Part shown: in pieces, positions 45,913 to 58,007 of the stretch
How positions within the stretch are numbered: position 1 is the first letter of the stretch
How the letters are laid out: each line of letters opens with the position of its first letter
Assembly (NCBI RefSeq): GCF_000321225.1
Contig: NW_004450303.1
Location: 871,516 to 935,515 of the forward strand
Origin: Odobenus rosmarus divergens
Lineage: Eukaryota; Chordata; Mammalia; Carnivora; Odobenidae
Length of the DNA: 64,000 nucleotides
Direction of reading: 5' to 3'
Program-made: the position numbers and the translations under genes
The notes under the pieces: generated by a model
Seen by the model: the letters and a program-made list of their open reading frames with translations, nothing else
What the model was told of the DNA's origin: nothing
The model's database searches: none

Positions 45913-47245
45913 GGGCATTATATACTCCTAAAGGGGACAATCGAACAAGAAGATATAACAATTGTAAATATTTATGCACCCAACATGGGAGCACTCAAGT
46001 ATATAAAACAATTAATAACAAACATAATGGAACTAACTGATAATAACACAGTAATAGAAGGGTACTTTAACACTTGAAGAAATAGAAAACTTGAACAGAC
46101 CAATAACTAGGAAAGAAATTGAATCAGTAATCAAAAAACTTCCAACAACCAAAGTCCAGAGCCTGAAGACTTCACACCCAAATTTTGCCAACCATTTAAA
46201 GAAAATTTAATACCTATTCTTCTCAAACTATTCCAAAATATAGAAAAGGAAAGAAGACTTCCAAATTCATTCTATGATGCCAGTGTTACCCTGATAACCA
46301 AAAGCAGACAAAAACTCTACTGAAAAAGAGAACTACAGGTCAATATTCTTGATCAATATAGATGCAAAAATTCTCAATAAATTAGTAGCAAATTGAATCC
46401 AACAATACTTAAAAAAATATTCACCACAAACCGAATCCAACAATACTTAAAAAATAATAATTCACCACAATCAAATGGGATTTATTCCTGGGTTACAAGC
46501 GTGATTCAATATTTGCAAATCAATTAATGTGATACATCAGATTAATAAAAGTAAGGATTATTTCAATAGATACAGAGAAAGCATATGACAATAAGAACAT
46601 CCATTTGCAGTAAAACCCCTCAACCAGGTAGGTTTGGAGGGAATATAACTCAACATAATAAAGTTCATATATGAAAAATCCACAGCTAATACAATTCTCA
46701 ATGGGGAAAACCTGAAAGTTTTTCCTCTATGGTCAGGAACAAGCTACGGATGTTCGTTCTCACCATTGTTGTTTAAAATAATACTGGAAGTCCTAGCCAT
46801 AGCAGTCAGACAGCAAAAATGAATGAATGAATAACATCCAAATCAGTAAAGAAGAAGTAAAACTTTCCCTATTAGCAGATGACATGATACTCTATATAGA
46901 AAACCTGAAAGACTCCACAAAAAAACTACAACTGATAAATGAATTCAGTAAAGTGGCAGGATACAAAATCAACATACAGAAATCTCTTGCATTTCTATAC
47001 ACCAATAATGAAGCATGAGGAAAAAAAATTAAAAAATCAATCCCATTTACAGTGTCTCCAAAAACAACAAGATACTTAGGAGTAAACCTAACCAAAGAGG
47101 TAAATGACCTGACCCTGAAAACTATTAAACACTAATGAAAGAAACTGAAGATGATACAAAGAATTGAAAAAACATCCTGTGCACATGGATCAGAAAAACA
47201 AATATTGTTAAATTGTCTATATAACCCAAAGCAATCTACACATTT

Positions 47246-47437
47246 TTTAAAGATTTTATTTATTTATTTGACAGAGAGAGAGAGAGCACAAGCATGGGGA
47301 GCAGCAGACGGAGGGAGAGGGAGAAGCAGTTTCCCTGCTCAGCAGGGAGCCAGACTCGGGGTTCGATGTCAGGACCCTGGGATCATGACCTGAGCCAAAA
47401 GCAGATGCTTAACTGACTGAGCGACCCAAGTGCCTCA
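47246..47437 (-). mobile_element. Can-SINE inside the ancient L1, minus strand
   Basis: Full length. The duplication caatctacacattt is at 47232-47245 and 47438-47451. Confidence 0.95.
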
Positions 47438-48629
47438 CAATCTACACATTTAATGCAATTCCCATCAAAATACCACCAGCATTTTTCAGAGTTAGAGCAA
47501 ACAACCCTAAACTTCGTATGGAACCACAAAAGACCCCAAATAACCAAAGCAACCTTGGCAAAGAAAAGCAAAGCTGGAGACATCACAATTCCAGACTTCA
47601 AGTTATATTGTAGAGCTTTAGAGATCAAGACAGTATGATACTGGCAAAAAATACAGAACAGAAGAGCAAGAATAGAAAACCCAGAAATGAATACACCACT
47701 ATATGGTCAATTAATCTTCAACAAAGCATGAAAGAATATCCAGTGGGAAAATGATAGTCACTTCAACAAATGGTGTTTGAAAAACTGGACAACAACATGC
47801 AAGAATGAAATTGGACCACTTTCTTACACCAAACCCAAAAATAAATTCAAAATTAATGAAAGACCTACATGTGAGACCTGAAACTATAAAAATCTTAAAG
47901 GAGAACACAGGCAGTAACCTCTTTGACATTGGCCATAGCAACTTCCTTCTAGATTGTCTCCTGAGGCAAGGGAAACAAAAGCAAAAATAAACTATTGGGA
48001 CTTCATTAAAATAAAAAACTTCTGCACAGTGAAGGAAACAATCAACAAAACTCAAAACCTACAGAATGGAAGAAGATATATACAAATGACTTAAAGGGTT
48101 AGTATCTAAAATATGTAAAGAACTTACAAAACTCAACACTCCCAAAATGAATAATCCAATTAAAAAATGGGCAGAAGATCTGAATATACATTTTTTTTCA
48201 AAGAAGACATAGAGATGGACAACAGACACATGAAAAGATGATCAACATCACTGATCATCAGGGAAATGTAAATCAAAACTGCAATGAACTATCACCTCAC
48301 ACCCATCAGAGTGGCCAAAATCAATACCACAATAAACAACAAGAAAAAGACACCCTCTTGCTATTTTGGTGGGAATGCAATCTGGTGCAGCCACTGGAAA
48401 ACAGTATGAAAAAAAAAAATACAGTGTGGAGGTTCCTCCAAAGTTAAAAATAGAACTACCCTACAATCCAGCAATTACACTGCTATGTATTTACTCAAAT
48501 ACAAAAATACTAATTCAAAGGAATACATGCGCCCAGATGTTTATAGCAGCATTATCTACAATAGCCGAATTATGGAAGCAGCCCAAGTGTACATTGACTA
48601 ATGAATGGATAAAGAAGAGGTGATAGACG

Positions 48630-48691
48630 TGTGTGTGTGTGTGTGTGTGTGTGTATCATATAATGGGATCTATCTATATATATATATATAA
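48630..48691 (+). repeat. (TG)n and (TA)n microsatellites in the ancient L1
   Basis: About twelve TG units, then a short spacer and (TA)n. Confidence 0.85.
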
Positions 48692-49085
48692 TGGAATATT
48701 ACTCAGCCATCAAAAGGAATGGAATCTTGCCATTTGCAACAATGTGGGTGGAGCTAGAGAGTATTACACTAAGCAGAAGTCAGAGAAGGACAAATACCAT
48801 ATGATTTCACTCTATGTGGAATTTAAGAAAAAAACAAATGAGCAAAGGCAAAAAGAGAGGGAGAGGAGGACAAACCAAGAAACTGAATCTTAACTATAGA
48901 GAACAAACTGATGGTTAATGGAGGGGAGGAGGGTGGGAGTCGGGTTGAATAGGTGATGGGGATTAAGGAGGGCACTGGTGATGAGCACTGGGTGTTGTAT
49001 GGAAGTGTTGAATCACTATGTGTACACTTGAAACTAATATTGCTTTGTATGTTAACTAACTGAAATTTAAATAAAAATAAAATAA

Positions 49086-52000
49086 CGTGTCCAATGCTAA
49101 GCATATTTTGGGTTGAGATTTGAGTTCATGTGTATTTGAAAATTACCAAGAAAGAATGAATATAGTTTCTTCTCAAAAAATAAATAAATAAAATAAAATA
49201 AAGATTAAGGAAATGAATAGGGCGATATCTACCTATAGCAAACACAAAACATTAAAAATAATGTCAGTTCTACAATGTTATTGGATAGATCGATTTTGTT
49301 TAGATTTAATGGTTGTAGTGTAGTCAGTGGCTAAATAAAACCATTTCTTGAACTAGATTTGCATTTGTTTTTATATTTTATTAACTATAGAATGCATTTT
49401 TTTGAAAATATAGTGAAAGGAAAATTTTCATAAAGATGTCTTTTACAGAATAAAATTAATATATTCTAATATGATACCCTAGCTATGTCAAAACCCTGCA
49501 TTATTAGTCTCATTTCAACCTCTATCAATCACTTAGATGCAATTAACCTACTAATTTGTAGTAGAAAAATAAATTCTAGGAACAAGGATGAAATATGATA
49601 CATGGATAAACATTTTTTACTGGGATTCTGTAGCCCATTGTCCATATTTTTTTGATTAGAAAAATATTGTGGCTTTTTATGCAGTTTTTGAAAGAAAATT
49701 AATTATCTTCAGCATTTTAATAAGTGGGCAATATGCAAATTAAATGAAATACTAAATAATATTTTACACTAATATCTCTTTGTTTTCTCATTAGGAAAGT
49801 TTGTAAACTTTCATCCACAACTTGTAAATTAAATTTGGAAAAATAAATATTGTAAAATATGCCTTAGCCTAGAAAATATACAGTAATTAGGATGTATTTG
49901 AGATTCTTTTTCAACTTGATGAATAGAATGTATTTTTTTAATGTATTTTATTTGGAGTAAAGCAGAATTTCAAGATCAAACTTCATAATCAGTGGCATAT
50001 TAAGTATAACCATTAGGGATTGACATTGTACCATCTTTCACAAACTGTGTAATTCTAAGAAAATTAGAGTATGATATGTAAGAATTTTTTTGGACAACAT
50101 TGCAATGCAATTGGGAAATTGTCACCATATATGAATAATTAATAATAATTAATCATTAAGTGGTATTCGTGTAGGTAAGATAATAACCCTGAGCCACTTA
50201 AAAGAATTTAAAGTATACCACTGTCTTAGAGATTTATAAGCAATTAGAACTATTTAAAAAATAGCTCTGTAGCTATTTTAAAATAGAGTTCTGCAAAATA
50301 TTTTTTTAATTTGTTGTGTTGTTTAGTGTTCCATTATATAAAGTGAGTTATACTCACTTTAATGGATATAACTTCTCAGAATTATTATTTTTATCTGAAA
50401 ATTTTTTCCTTTAAGTATCTACTTATGGTAATGAATGGACACCACAGTGATTAGCAATGTGAGGTCAAAATCTCTTTCTGGAAAAAAACAAACAAACAAC
50501 ACAGACACCCATGTAATAATGTCAACATTTAAGTGGAAATGAACCACCTGTTTTCCTGAAGTAAGATTAAAAAAAACCTCCCAAAAACCTCTCCGTGAAC
50601 ATAAAAGAAAAACCAAAAGTCATTTTCGAAAACCTTCATTTTTCAGCTGTTTTTCTTAGTTGAACTTTAAGAGAACAGAAAGAAAATGAAATGATTTGGC
50701 AATCTTTTCCTTGTCTCATAGTTCTTCTTACCCTCCTTAGGATAGGTTCTTCAGTTGAACCTATGGGAGTTGATTATTTTCTATGTAAAGGAGACTTGCA
50801 GCACAGATTTTATGTAGGTGTGTTTCTTTAGGAGTCAGAACCTTCTAAACTGTAGCCTCTGTTTTTGAATTTGGTTACTCATTACAACACTGCCTACAAC
50901 ATAGAGGAAATAAAACGAGAATCAATTTTTATAATTTTTTAAAATAAGGGGCTATAAGAAGGAAAACTAGAAGAGCTTTTCAATAACAAATTTAAGTGAA
51001 CCTCTGTTTGACAATAAAACAGATAAAAAATTGAAAACTCAGAGAAATGAGTGCTTTTTGATATTTTAAAATGGAAAAAGAAAATGTTGTATAACAGCAG
51101 GATTTTTAGAACCTCATCAGAAGGCAAATAACAGAGCATCTCAGAAATTGGGACACGTGTTGAAGTATTGTGAGAGACGGAGCACCTACGGTGTTGATAC
51201 ATTGAATTGGCAGTGTTAATCTAGTGGCTTCTGTCCCTTCCACTTTCAATAAGGAAATTATTAAGAGAAGCAAAATTGGGAAATACAATGAAGGATATGT
51301 CTCACTTTAATACTATGCCAATATTCACAAAATGATAGTATATTAAATTTGGGAAAGATCATAGTCATCAAAAAGACTAAAACTCTCATTTTATCATGAT
51401 GTAAGCATGCAGTATATCCTACACGTAGTAAATGATGTAGTTAAGAGTAGATCCAGGGCATAGGACTTCATGTTCTCTCTTTTTTTTTTTGTATAGATTA
51501 ATAATTTACAAATCTGTATATTTATACTGAGTTATACAAAAAATCTGAAACTTTCTTGTTTATACTTCCAGAGTACAAAGAAAAACTTACGTAGTCGTTT
51601 AAATAGTGGCAGTTTGCTTAATCCCAAAAAGAAAATAGGTTGAAGAGAAAGGTGTGAATGGGGTATATTGATTATGTATACACAGTGTTAACGTTACAGT
51701 GTAAAGTCATTTTTAAAATAATTATTTACTGGTTTATATAAAATATAAAGTTAAAGATATCACCTCAATTAGTCCTGAGGAGTAGTGGCAGCCTAACTGT
51801 AAATTATTGTAAATCAATACTGACTTGAACCGAAATCCATTTGCATCTTGATGAGCCAGCCAACCTTAGCACCAATGAGACTGAAATCCATACTGACAGA
51901 AGGACATAAAAATCTGCATTCAACAGTATTTCTCTTTTGGGAGCAAATTCTGCATGGATTTCTTGTACTTCTGCACATCTTGAGAGCAGAGGCACTGAAT

Positions 52001-52240
52001 GCCCTTGTTCTGGACTATCTTTGTCAAGATGTGTACAGCAAATAGAGATCTTTGATATCTGTTCCAATATAATAAAAATGTCTCCCTCCAAAGCAAAGAC
52101 AAGCAGGTTTATACCCATTATAAGAGTCAGGTTTCCTAATTTCGGGTTTTTCCTTTAGTAATGTAATCCACTGCATGTCCTGGTGTCACCTGGCACTTTT
52201 CTCATCACCCAGTGGGAATTTGAGTTCTGGTAACAAGCAT
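49086..52240. other. Unique AT-rich DNA, no confirmed gene
   Basis: 3 kb with no recognised repeat. 51804-52118 holds an ATG-initiated frame, listed separately. Short A/T-rich runs are frequent. Confidence 0.45.
51804..52118 (-). other. Unexplained 104-codon ATG frame
   Basis: This is the longest ATG-initiated frame in the window outside the S100A10 copy. It starts MGINLLVFALEGDIFIILEQ and ends with a stop at 51804. I recognise no domain, signal peptide or family. Other frames on both strands of 51850-52160 are also open, so the region is simply poor in stops. Plausible explanations are chance, an unrecognised old retroposed sequence, or a conserved element. Confidence 0.15.
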
Positions 52241-52256
52241 AAATAATAATAATAAT

Positions 52257-52291
<35 letters not shown>
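52241..52291 (+). repeat. (AAT)n then (AAC)n compound microsatellite
   Basis: About five AAT units pass into about twelve AAC units, uninterrupted. Confidence 0.95.
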
Positions 52292-52293
<2 letters not shown>

Positions 52294-52414
52294 GCTGTTG
52301 TTACTGCTGTGAACAATAAAAATTAGCCCCCTCTGACCCAGAGTCATGTTTTCTGCCAATGGCTGAGAAACTAGCAGACCAACTTGTAAATTTGTAAGTA
52401 GAAAAAAATCTCAG

Positions 52415-52599
52415 GGCACCTGGGTGGCTCAGTTGGTTTAGCATCTGCCTTCGCCTCGAGTCAAGATCCCAGGGTCCTGGGATAGAGTCCTCCATCAGGC
52501 TCCCTGCTCAGTGGGTAGTCTTCTTCGCCCTCTGCCCCATCCCCCCGCTCATGTTCGCTCTCTCTCTCTCTTTCAAAAATAAAGAAATAAAATATTTAA
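52415..52599 (+). mobile_element. Can-SINE, plus strand
   Basis: Head ggcacctgggtggctcagtt, slightly diverged body, A-rich tail. Flanking aaaatctcag (about 52405-52414) and aaatatctcag (52601-52611) form an imperfect duplication. Confidence 0.92.
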
Positions 52600-52689
52600 A
52601 AAATATCTCAGACCCTTAACATTCTTGAAATTATCATCCACAGTGTATTCTGTATACTTCTATCAGATTCATATTTATAAACACATACC

Positions 52690-53000
52690 TCATGTGTCTA
52701 TCAAAAATCTCCAGTGTTTTCCAGTGAAGTATAGATTCTCACTAAGGAATTTAAAACCTTCCATTATATGGTTCCAACCTCACTTTGTGTCCAGTTAACT
52801 ACAGTATCTCACCAAGGAATGAAAAGTTTTTCATTACGTGACTCCAACCTGCCTTTTTAATTTTATTTCTCGTCCCTTGGACATATCCCATTTTCCCATC
52901 CCCATGGCCTTTCATCTGTTATTTCCTATCACATGACCATACTGTCCTTTCTCTCATTTCTGTTACCTTTCAAGAACACTCTAACTTATATAAACTTGAA
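52690..53000 (+). repeat. Possible L2 fragment with a 70-bp internal duplication
   Basis: ctcactaaggaat at 52738 and ctcaccaaggaat at 52808 head two similar blocks, each followed by ccattatatggttccaacct or cattacgtgactccaacct. The surrounding sequence resembles L2. Confidence 0.4.
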
Positions 53001-53400
53001 CAGTTGTTGTGGTGGTGGCAATGTGGCACCACCCAGATCCTCCTTCAGGAAGGTGTGATTTATTCTCAGAGTTCTGGGGGTGGTATCAGCAGACAGCCCT
53101 CAGCTTATTTCTGTTATGACAGTTGCCCTTAGACATGCAAAGCTTCCTTGCCAAAGATCTTGCGTCCTTCCCATGGGCAGCTCGTATCAAATGACTGGCC
53201 AATGGAGGGAAATTAAGGCTCAGTCAGAATTGGGACAGCTCTAAATGTTGTTCCAGCTTCAGACTTCTCCATTAGTTTGGGTGATGTTTTGTTGTAACCA
53301 CATCACAATCCTGCTTTTCTTCCTCTTTCTTATTAATAAACTTCCTGCACACAAATCTGAGTGTTAGAATCTGCTTCCTGGGTAGCCCAACCAGTAACAG
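53000..53400 (+). repeat. Old interspersed repeat, LTR-like end
   Basis: Carries aggaaggtgtgatttattct, gcccttagacatgcaaagct, an attaataaacttcctgcac polyadenylation-type end and a closing cccaaccagtaacag. I believe it is an old mammalian repeat but cannot name the family. Confidence 0.35.
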
Positions 53401-55285
53401 TTACCATCGTGCATAGAATGTAATCTTCTTAAAAAGGGCCTGCCTTTTCCTTATTTATTTGTTTGTTTGGTTGCTGTTGTTGTATTAGGCACCTTTGATA
53501 ATAGCTGTTCAATAAGTATTTACTGAATCAAATTGAACTGATGGACCTGAGAAGCTTACCTTGCATTTTTATCATTAGCATCCAGATAAATGTAGAATAT
53601 GATACTAGGAGCATTGTCCTAACCAAGTATTGAATATGAAGTGATAAATATATTTTAGAATCCAGAGTCAATTTAAAAGACCCTGTTACTCAAAAGAAGA
53701 GTCAAAGGGATAGTACCACTTGAATTGCATCTAGAAAAAGTTGGCTGATTATCTAACAAATTTTATCTTTCCTGTCTAAAAGGAAATAAGTTTGTATTTG
53801 TCTAAAATAAATTAAGGGAAAGTAATGCGGAAATAAATTCAGAGAAAGGGAGGGAAATATTTGTTCACTACCACTTTTACTTTTATGAATGAGACTAATG
53901 GTTTAAACAGCAAAACTGAGTGGTAGCATTTATACATATAAAGCCAAGTAAGAATGTTTCCAAATTTCCTATTGGTCAAGAGTACTGTAAGCTTCCTCTT
54001 AAAAAGCAATCTTGAAAACTTACTCTTGAAATTTAAAAAAAAATCTAAACACAATAGCTTAACTTAAGATACCCCAGTTAGCTCCAAGAAAGTACATGTT
54101 TTGGAGGTAATGTGCCAGTAGGAATTGAAAAATAAGCTACAAATAAAATAAATAAACAATTGTAGCAAAAGCTCTAAGTATATTCCAACAGTAACCACCA
54201 CCCACCCACTTATATTTTCTCATCATTCTTTCAAACACTGGAAAGCTTCAGATTACAGATGCTGTATTGTAAAATGTGTTTTCAGTTTGATAAAAAGCTA
54301 CTAGATTATAAACAAGTGTGTGCTCTTGGGCATATTGAATGTTTGTTGAATGTCAACAGGTGTACTTATTTCTTGTTTGGGCTTTGTCGTAAATGATGGA
54401 TCATGGCCTTCCATTACAAAGAATCCTTAATCTTTCAGCTTATATATCATCTATTTTCTCAGCTGAGTCTTTAAGTCATTGGCCCTTAACATCCAGAAAA
54501 CAGCTTTGTGAGTTTGATGTAGTTTTTTTTCTACTAAGTCTTCTTTTTCCAGGTATATTTTTTCTCTTGAAATGTCATCCCTAGAGAAAATATTTTGGGA
54601 AAAAAAAGTCATAGTTATTTGAAATGGTTATTGACTAATTATTATCCTGTTCCTTTCATATCTAATTTATTATTTGTTAGACACTAATTTATTATGTGGT
54701 AATACTGTATGACTCTACTCACACTTTCATTCTGTTTATTTCATAATATGAAAACAAAAATAGTATTTAAGTTTGAACAAAATTTCTTCTCCTCTAATGT
54801 GATATTTCTTTCTTGTGGCATCTAAAATTTGGATTGGCTTCCCCCCCATTGTAAGTAGCAAAAGTATAACATAAAAACATGACACGAGTAGCAAAATGAG
54901 ACCCTTAAGTACCCTAAACAAGTACTTGATTCTTTGCTTTTTTTTTTTTCACTTTCTCATTGTAAGTGCTATTGGAATTATAATTGCATTGACTCTCAGT
55001 TGTACAGAATAGCTCAACAAGTTGTAGGTTGTTAGCATCCTGAGCCCCAGGCAGTACATGCCCGAAGCATCCCCTAGTCATTATGACAACCAGAAGTGTC
55101 TCCACATATTTCCAGCCACCTCCCAAGGGAATAGCACTGCTCCATTTTCTTACTCTGCTTCTGATTCTAATTTTTATTACTAGTTATAGCAAGGGTAGTA
55201 TAGCAATTTCTTCTGCTTCGTGTGTTCCCCTCAACTTTCCACTCTTACCATTCATTCTAAACAGATTGTTTTGAAGTGATAGAAT
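53401..55285. other. Unique AT-rich DNA, no gene seen
   Basis: Nothing recognised. Confidence 0.45.
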
Positions 55286-55296
55286 TCCTATGCTCA

Positions 55297-55816
55297 GAAA
55301 TAAGTCAATCAGAGAAAGACATGTATCATATGACCTCACTGATATGAGGAATTCTTAATATCAGGAAACAAACTGAGGGATGCTGGAGTGGTGGGGGGGG
55401 GGAGGGATGGGGTGGCTGGGTGATAGACATTGGGGAGGGTATGTGCTATGGTGAGCGCTGTGAATTGTGTAAGACTGTTGAATCACAGACCTGTACCTCT
55501 GAAACAAATAATACATTATATGTTAAAAAAAAAGAAGAAGAAGAAGAAGAAGATAGCAGGAGGGGAAGAATGAAGGGGGGGGAATCGGAGGGGGAGATGA
55601 ACCATGAGAGACTATGGACCCTGAGAAACAAACTGAGGGTTCTAGAGGAGAGGGGGGTGGGGGGATGGGTTAGCCTGGTGACAGGTATTAAAAAGGGCAC
55701 GTTCTGCATGGAGCACTGGGTGTTATACGCAAACAATGAATCATGGAACACTACATCAGAAACTAATGATGTAATGTATGGTGATTAACATAACATAATA
55801 ATAATAAAAAAAGGAC
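55297..55816 (+). mobile_element. LINE-1 3' UTR, 5'-truncated, plus strand
   Basis: The longest copy of this 3' end in the window. It includes the upstream gacatgtatcatatgacctc segment, G-runs (55391-55402 and 55652-55668) and a (GAA)n stretch (about 55531-55552), and ends acataacataataataat. The target-site duplication tcctatgctca is at 55286-55296 and 55817-55827. Confidence 0.94.
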
Positions 55817-55849
55817 TCCTATGCTCAAAATCTTTCAGGGGTATCTGTA

Positions 55850-56291
55850 TTAATTTTCTAGGGCTGCCACAACTGATTATCACAGACTTGGTGACTTAAA
55901 ACAAGAGTAATACATTCTCTCATAATTCTGGATGCCCCAAATCCAAAACTGATGATTTTGTAGGGCCAGTTCCTTCTGGGTGCTCCAAGGGAAAACCTGC
56001 CCTATGCCTTTCCCCTAGTTTCTGGTAACTGCCAACAATCCCTGGCATTCTTTGGCTTATAGACACATCACTCCAGTCTCTGCCTCCATCTTCACAATGC
56101 CTTCTTCTCTGTGTTTCTTTATCTCTTTTTAGGACAGTCTCACTAGATTTAATATCCACCCTAATCCAGTACGCTCTCATCTTGTTCTTTACATTAATTA
56201 AATCTACAAAGACCCTATATTCAAATAAGGTTACATTCTGAAGTTCCAGGAGGGCATGAAATTTGGGAGACATTATTCAACTCACTATAGC
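55850..56291 (-). mobile_element. MaLR (MLT1-type) solo LTR, minus strand
   Basis: Complement of an MLT1-like LTR. It begins tattaattttctagggctgc and includes cagacttggtgacttaaaac, atccaccctaatccagtacg, aagaccctatattcaaataa and cattattcaactcactatag. No internal genes. Confidence 0.75.
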
Positions 56292-56299
56292 ACCTGTTG

Positions 56300-56480
56300 T
56301 TTTTAAGTTGAAGTCCACAGTTCTCCTCATGGTTTAGAAGGCCTGACATGATTGGGAACTGCTTTGCTTTTCCAGACTTTATGTCTTACTAGGCTCCTCT
56401 CTCAGTCAGTGGACTCTGAGTTCTGGTCAGACTTCCTTCAGTTATGATACTCCCTTTCTAGAACTGAGGTGTCAAATTAA
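56300..56480 (+). repeat. L2 LINE fragment
   Basis: Has aagtccacagttctcctcat, agaaggcctgacatgattgg and tactaggctcctctctcag, as in L2 3' sequence. Confidence 0.5.
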
Positions 56481-57690
56481 AAAATCACGTCTGGTCTGAG
56501 GTTAAAAATTACTTGCTTAATTACTGTAAGACTCTGTTTAGAGCAGTTGTCCCTCTGCTATATTTCCAGAATGCGTATCTCATAGCCTGCCATTCTTGGG
56601 CACTATGTCAAGCACTGGCATATAATAGCAAACGAACTGGATTTGATTCCACAAGGTTCATGGCAAAGATTATATCACCACATGTCTAAAGACCATTACC
56701 ATGTCCTGTGCTAATTAGCTAATTAATTAATGCTAGTTAGTTTTAGTTGTCCTTCATAAATGACATGGCAATTTTTTACAGATTTATTTATACATGATTA
56801 TTGAAGTTCAGTTGCTGTAGTAATTCTACAGCAATACTTCTTTGGTGTCTTTACTCTTTTGGGGAACATTTTATTTATACACAATTAGCACTATAGTTTC
56901 AAGAATTGCCCTTAAAAAATTAGGCCTATTATAGACTAGCATTGTCCTTGCCTTACAAATATTAATACTGCTTAACATAAGCTTTAACCTTATAAACTTA
57001 AATGGAGACAAACATGGGCTGTATATAATAATTTGCAGCCACCTTTAAAGAAGCAGTGGAAATTACTAATCCATCTTGAATTTTGATATAAATCGAGTGG
57101 AAGAATTTTGTTTAACCCAACATATTCCCTGTATCCATAGGATGACCCCAAATCACCAGATCAACCCTTGCAATGGTCAGCAGATTTGGAGATCCTATAA
57201 ACTAGAGAAACTAGAGAGAAATTCTAAGTTTGAATAATCCTTAGTATAAATTTGAAATCGACCTTGTCCATTGGGTTGCTCATATTTGAGGCTCAGTCAA
57301 GCATTTTTTGAAAATTTCTCCTTAGTCAGATATCAGAAATACATGCTTTGTGTACTTTAGTGATGACATCACAGAGATTTAAAAGACAACTGGTGATGGA
57401 TCTCTGAATATACTTGTGTTCACTTAAATAACACATATATTAGAAATCTGGGTGATCTGGGCATGGTGTCTTCTATACCTGATGAATTTTATAACAATAT
57501 TTCAACTTGAAAGTTTTATTTAAAATTTTGTTTTAGTTTAAAACAAGGTAAAGATGTGTGCTTTTCCATTTTCGATCCTGGGGAATTGGATGAGTCCATC
57601 ACTTAAATGTTTTGAATGAGTTAGTACATCTTTTGTGTCTTTCACAATTGTTTAGAATATGCTTATAAATAAAGGTATTAAAAAAACTGT
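56481..57690. other. Unique AT-rich DNA, no gene seen
   Basis: Nothing recognised. Confidence 0.45.
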
Positions 57691-57692
57691 AG

Positions 57693-57875
57693 GGGTGCCT
57701 GGTGACTCAGGTCATGATCCCAGGGTCCTGGGATCCAACCCCTGCTTCGGGCTCCCTGCTCGGCGGGGAGTCTGCTTCTCCTTCTCCCTCTGTCCCTCCC
57801 CTCACTTGTGTTCTCTCTCTCTCTCTGTCTCTCTCTCACTTGCTCTCTCAAATAAATAAATAAAATCTTTTAAAA
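57693..57875 (+). mobile_element. Can-SINE with head deletion, plus strand
   Basis: The head ggggtgcctggtgactcagg runs straight into tcatgatcccagggtcctgg. The section between the two ctcag words (A-box side to ggctcaggtcat) is gone, probably by deletion between short repeats. The tail has AAAT units. Flanks are A-rich. Confidence 0.9.
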
Positions 57876-58007
57876 AACTTTAAAATATGGTGGATTATTT
57901 TGGATCCAATGCGAATCGTAAAAATGAGCACAAAATGTACAATAAAATTTTATTTATGGAAATACAGTCCTGGTATTTCCTGAGATATCTTCCTTTGGAG
58001 GAGAGAT

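Larger units (their letters stand above)
45410..48840 (+). pseudogene. Decayed ORF2 (endonuclease/reverse transcriptase) of the ancient L1
   Basis: L1 ORF2p normally nicks DNA and reverse-transcribes L1 RNA. Endonuclease-domain remnants occur at 45430-46080 (codons for atttatgcacccaacatggg, the family's IYAPN motif). Reverse-transcriptase remnants follow. The frame at 46827-47018 reads [20 protein letters not shown], a form of the family's FADD catalytic box with Leu for Phe. C-terminal remnants (ITDHQGNVNQNCN and later EWIKK) extend to about 48840. Frameshifts, stops and two SINEs (45712, 47246) break the gene, so it cannot make ORF2p. Confidence 0.75.
43157..49085 (+). mobile_element. Ancient near-full-length LINE-1 with three SINE insertions
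   Basis: The element begins with an L1 5' end (tttcaagatggcagcagaat, containing the YY1-type aagatggc). It then has a GC-richer 5' UTR (to about 44230), remnants of ORF1 (about 44240-45340), ORF2 (about 45410-48840) and a 3' UTR ending ttaaataaaaataaaataa at 49085. Removing three Can-SINEs of about 200 bp each leaves roughly 5.3 kb. All frames are broken. A (TG)n and (TA)n tract (48630-48691) is embedded near the end. Confidence 0.8.

Noticed and set aside
55420..55788. 122-codon frame with a run of glutamates
   Set aside because: It lies wholly within an L1 3' UTR, starts with GTG, and the glutamates come from the (GAA)n tract.
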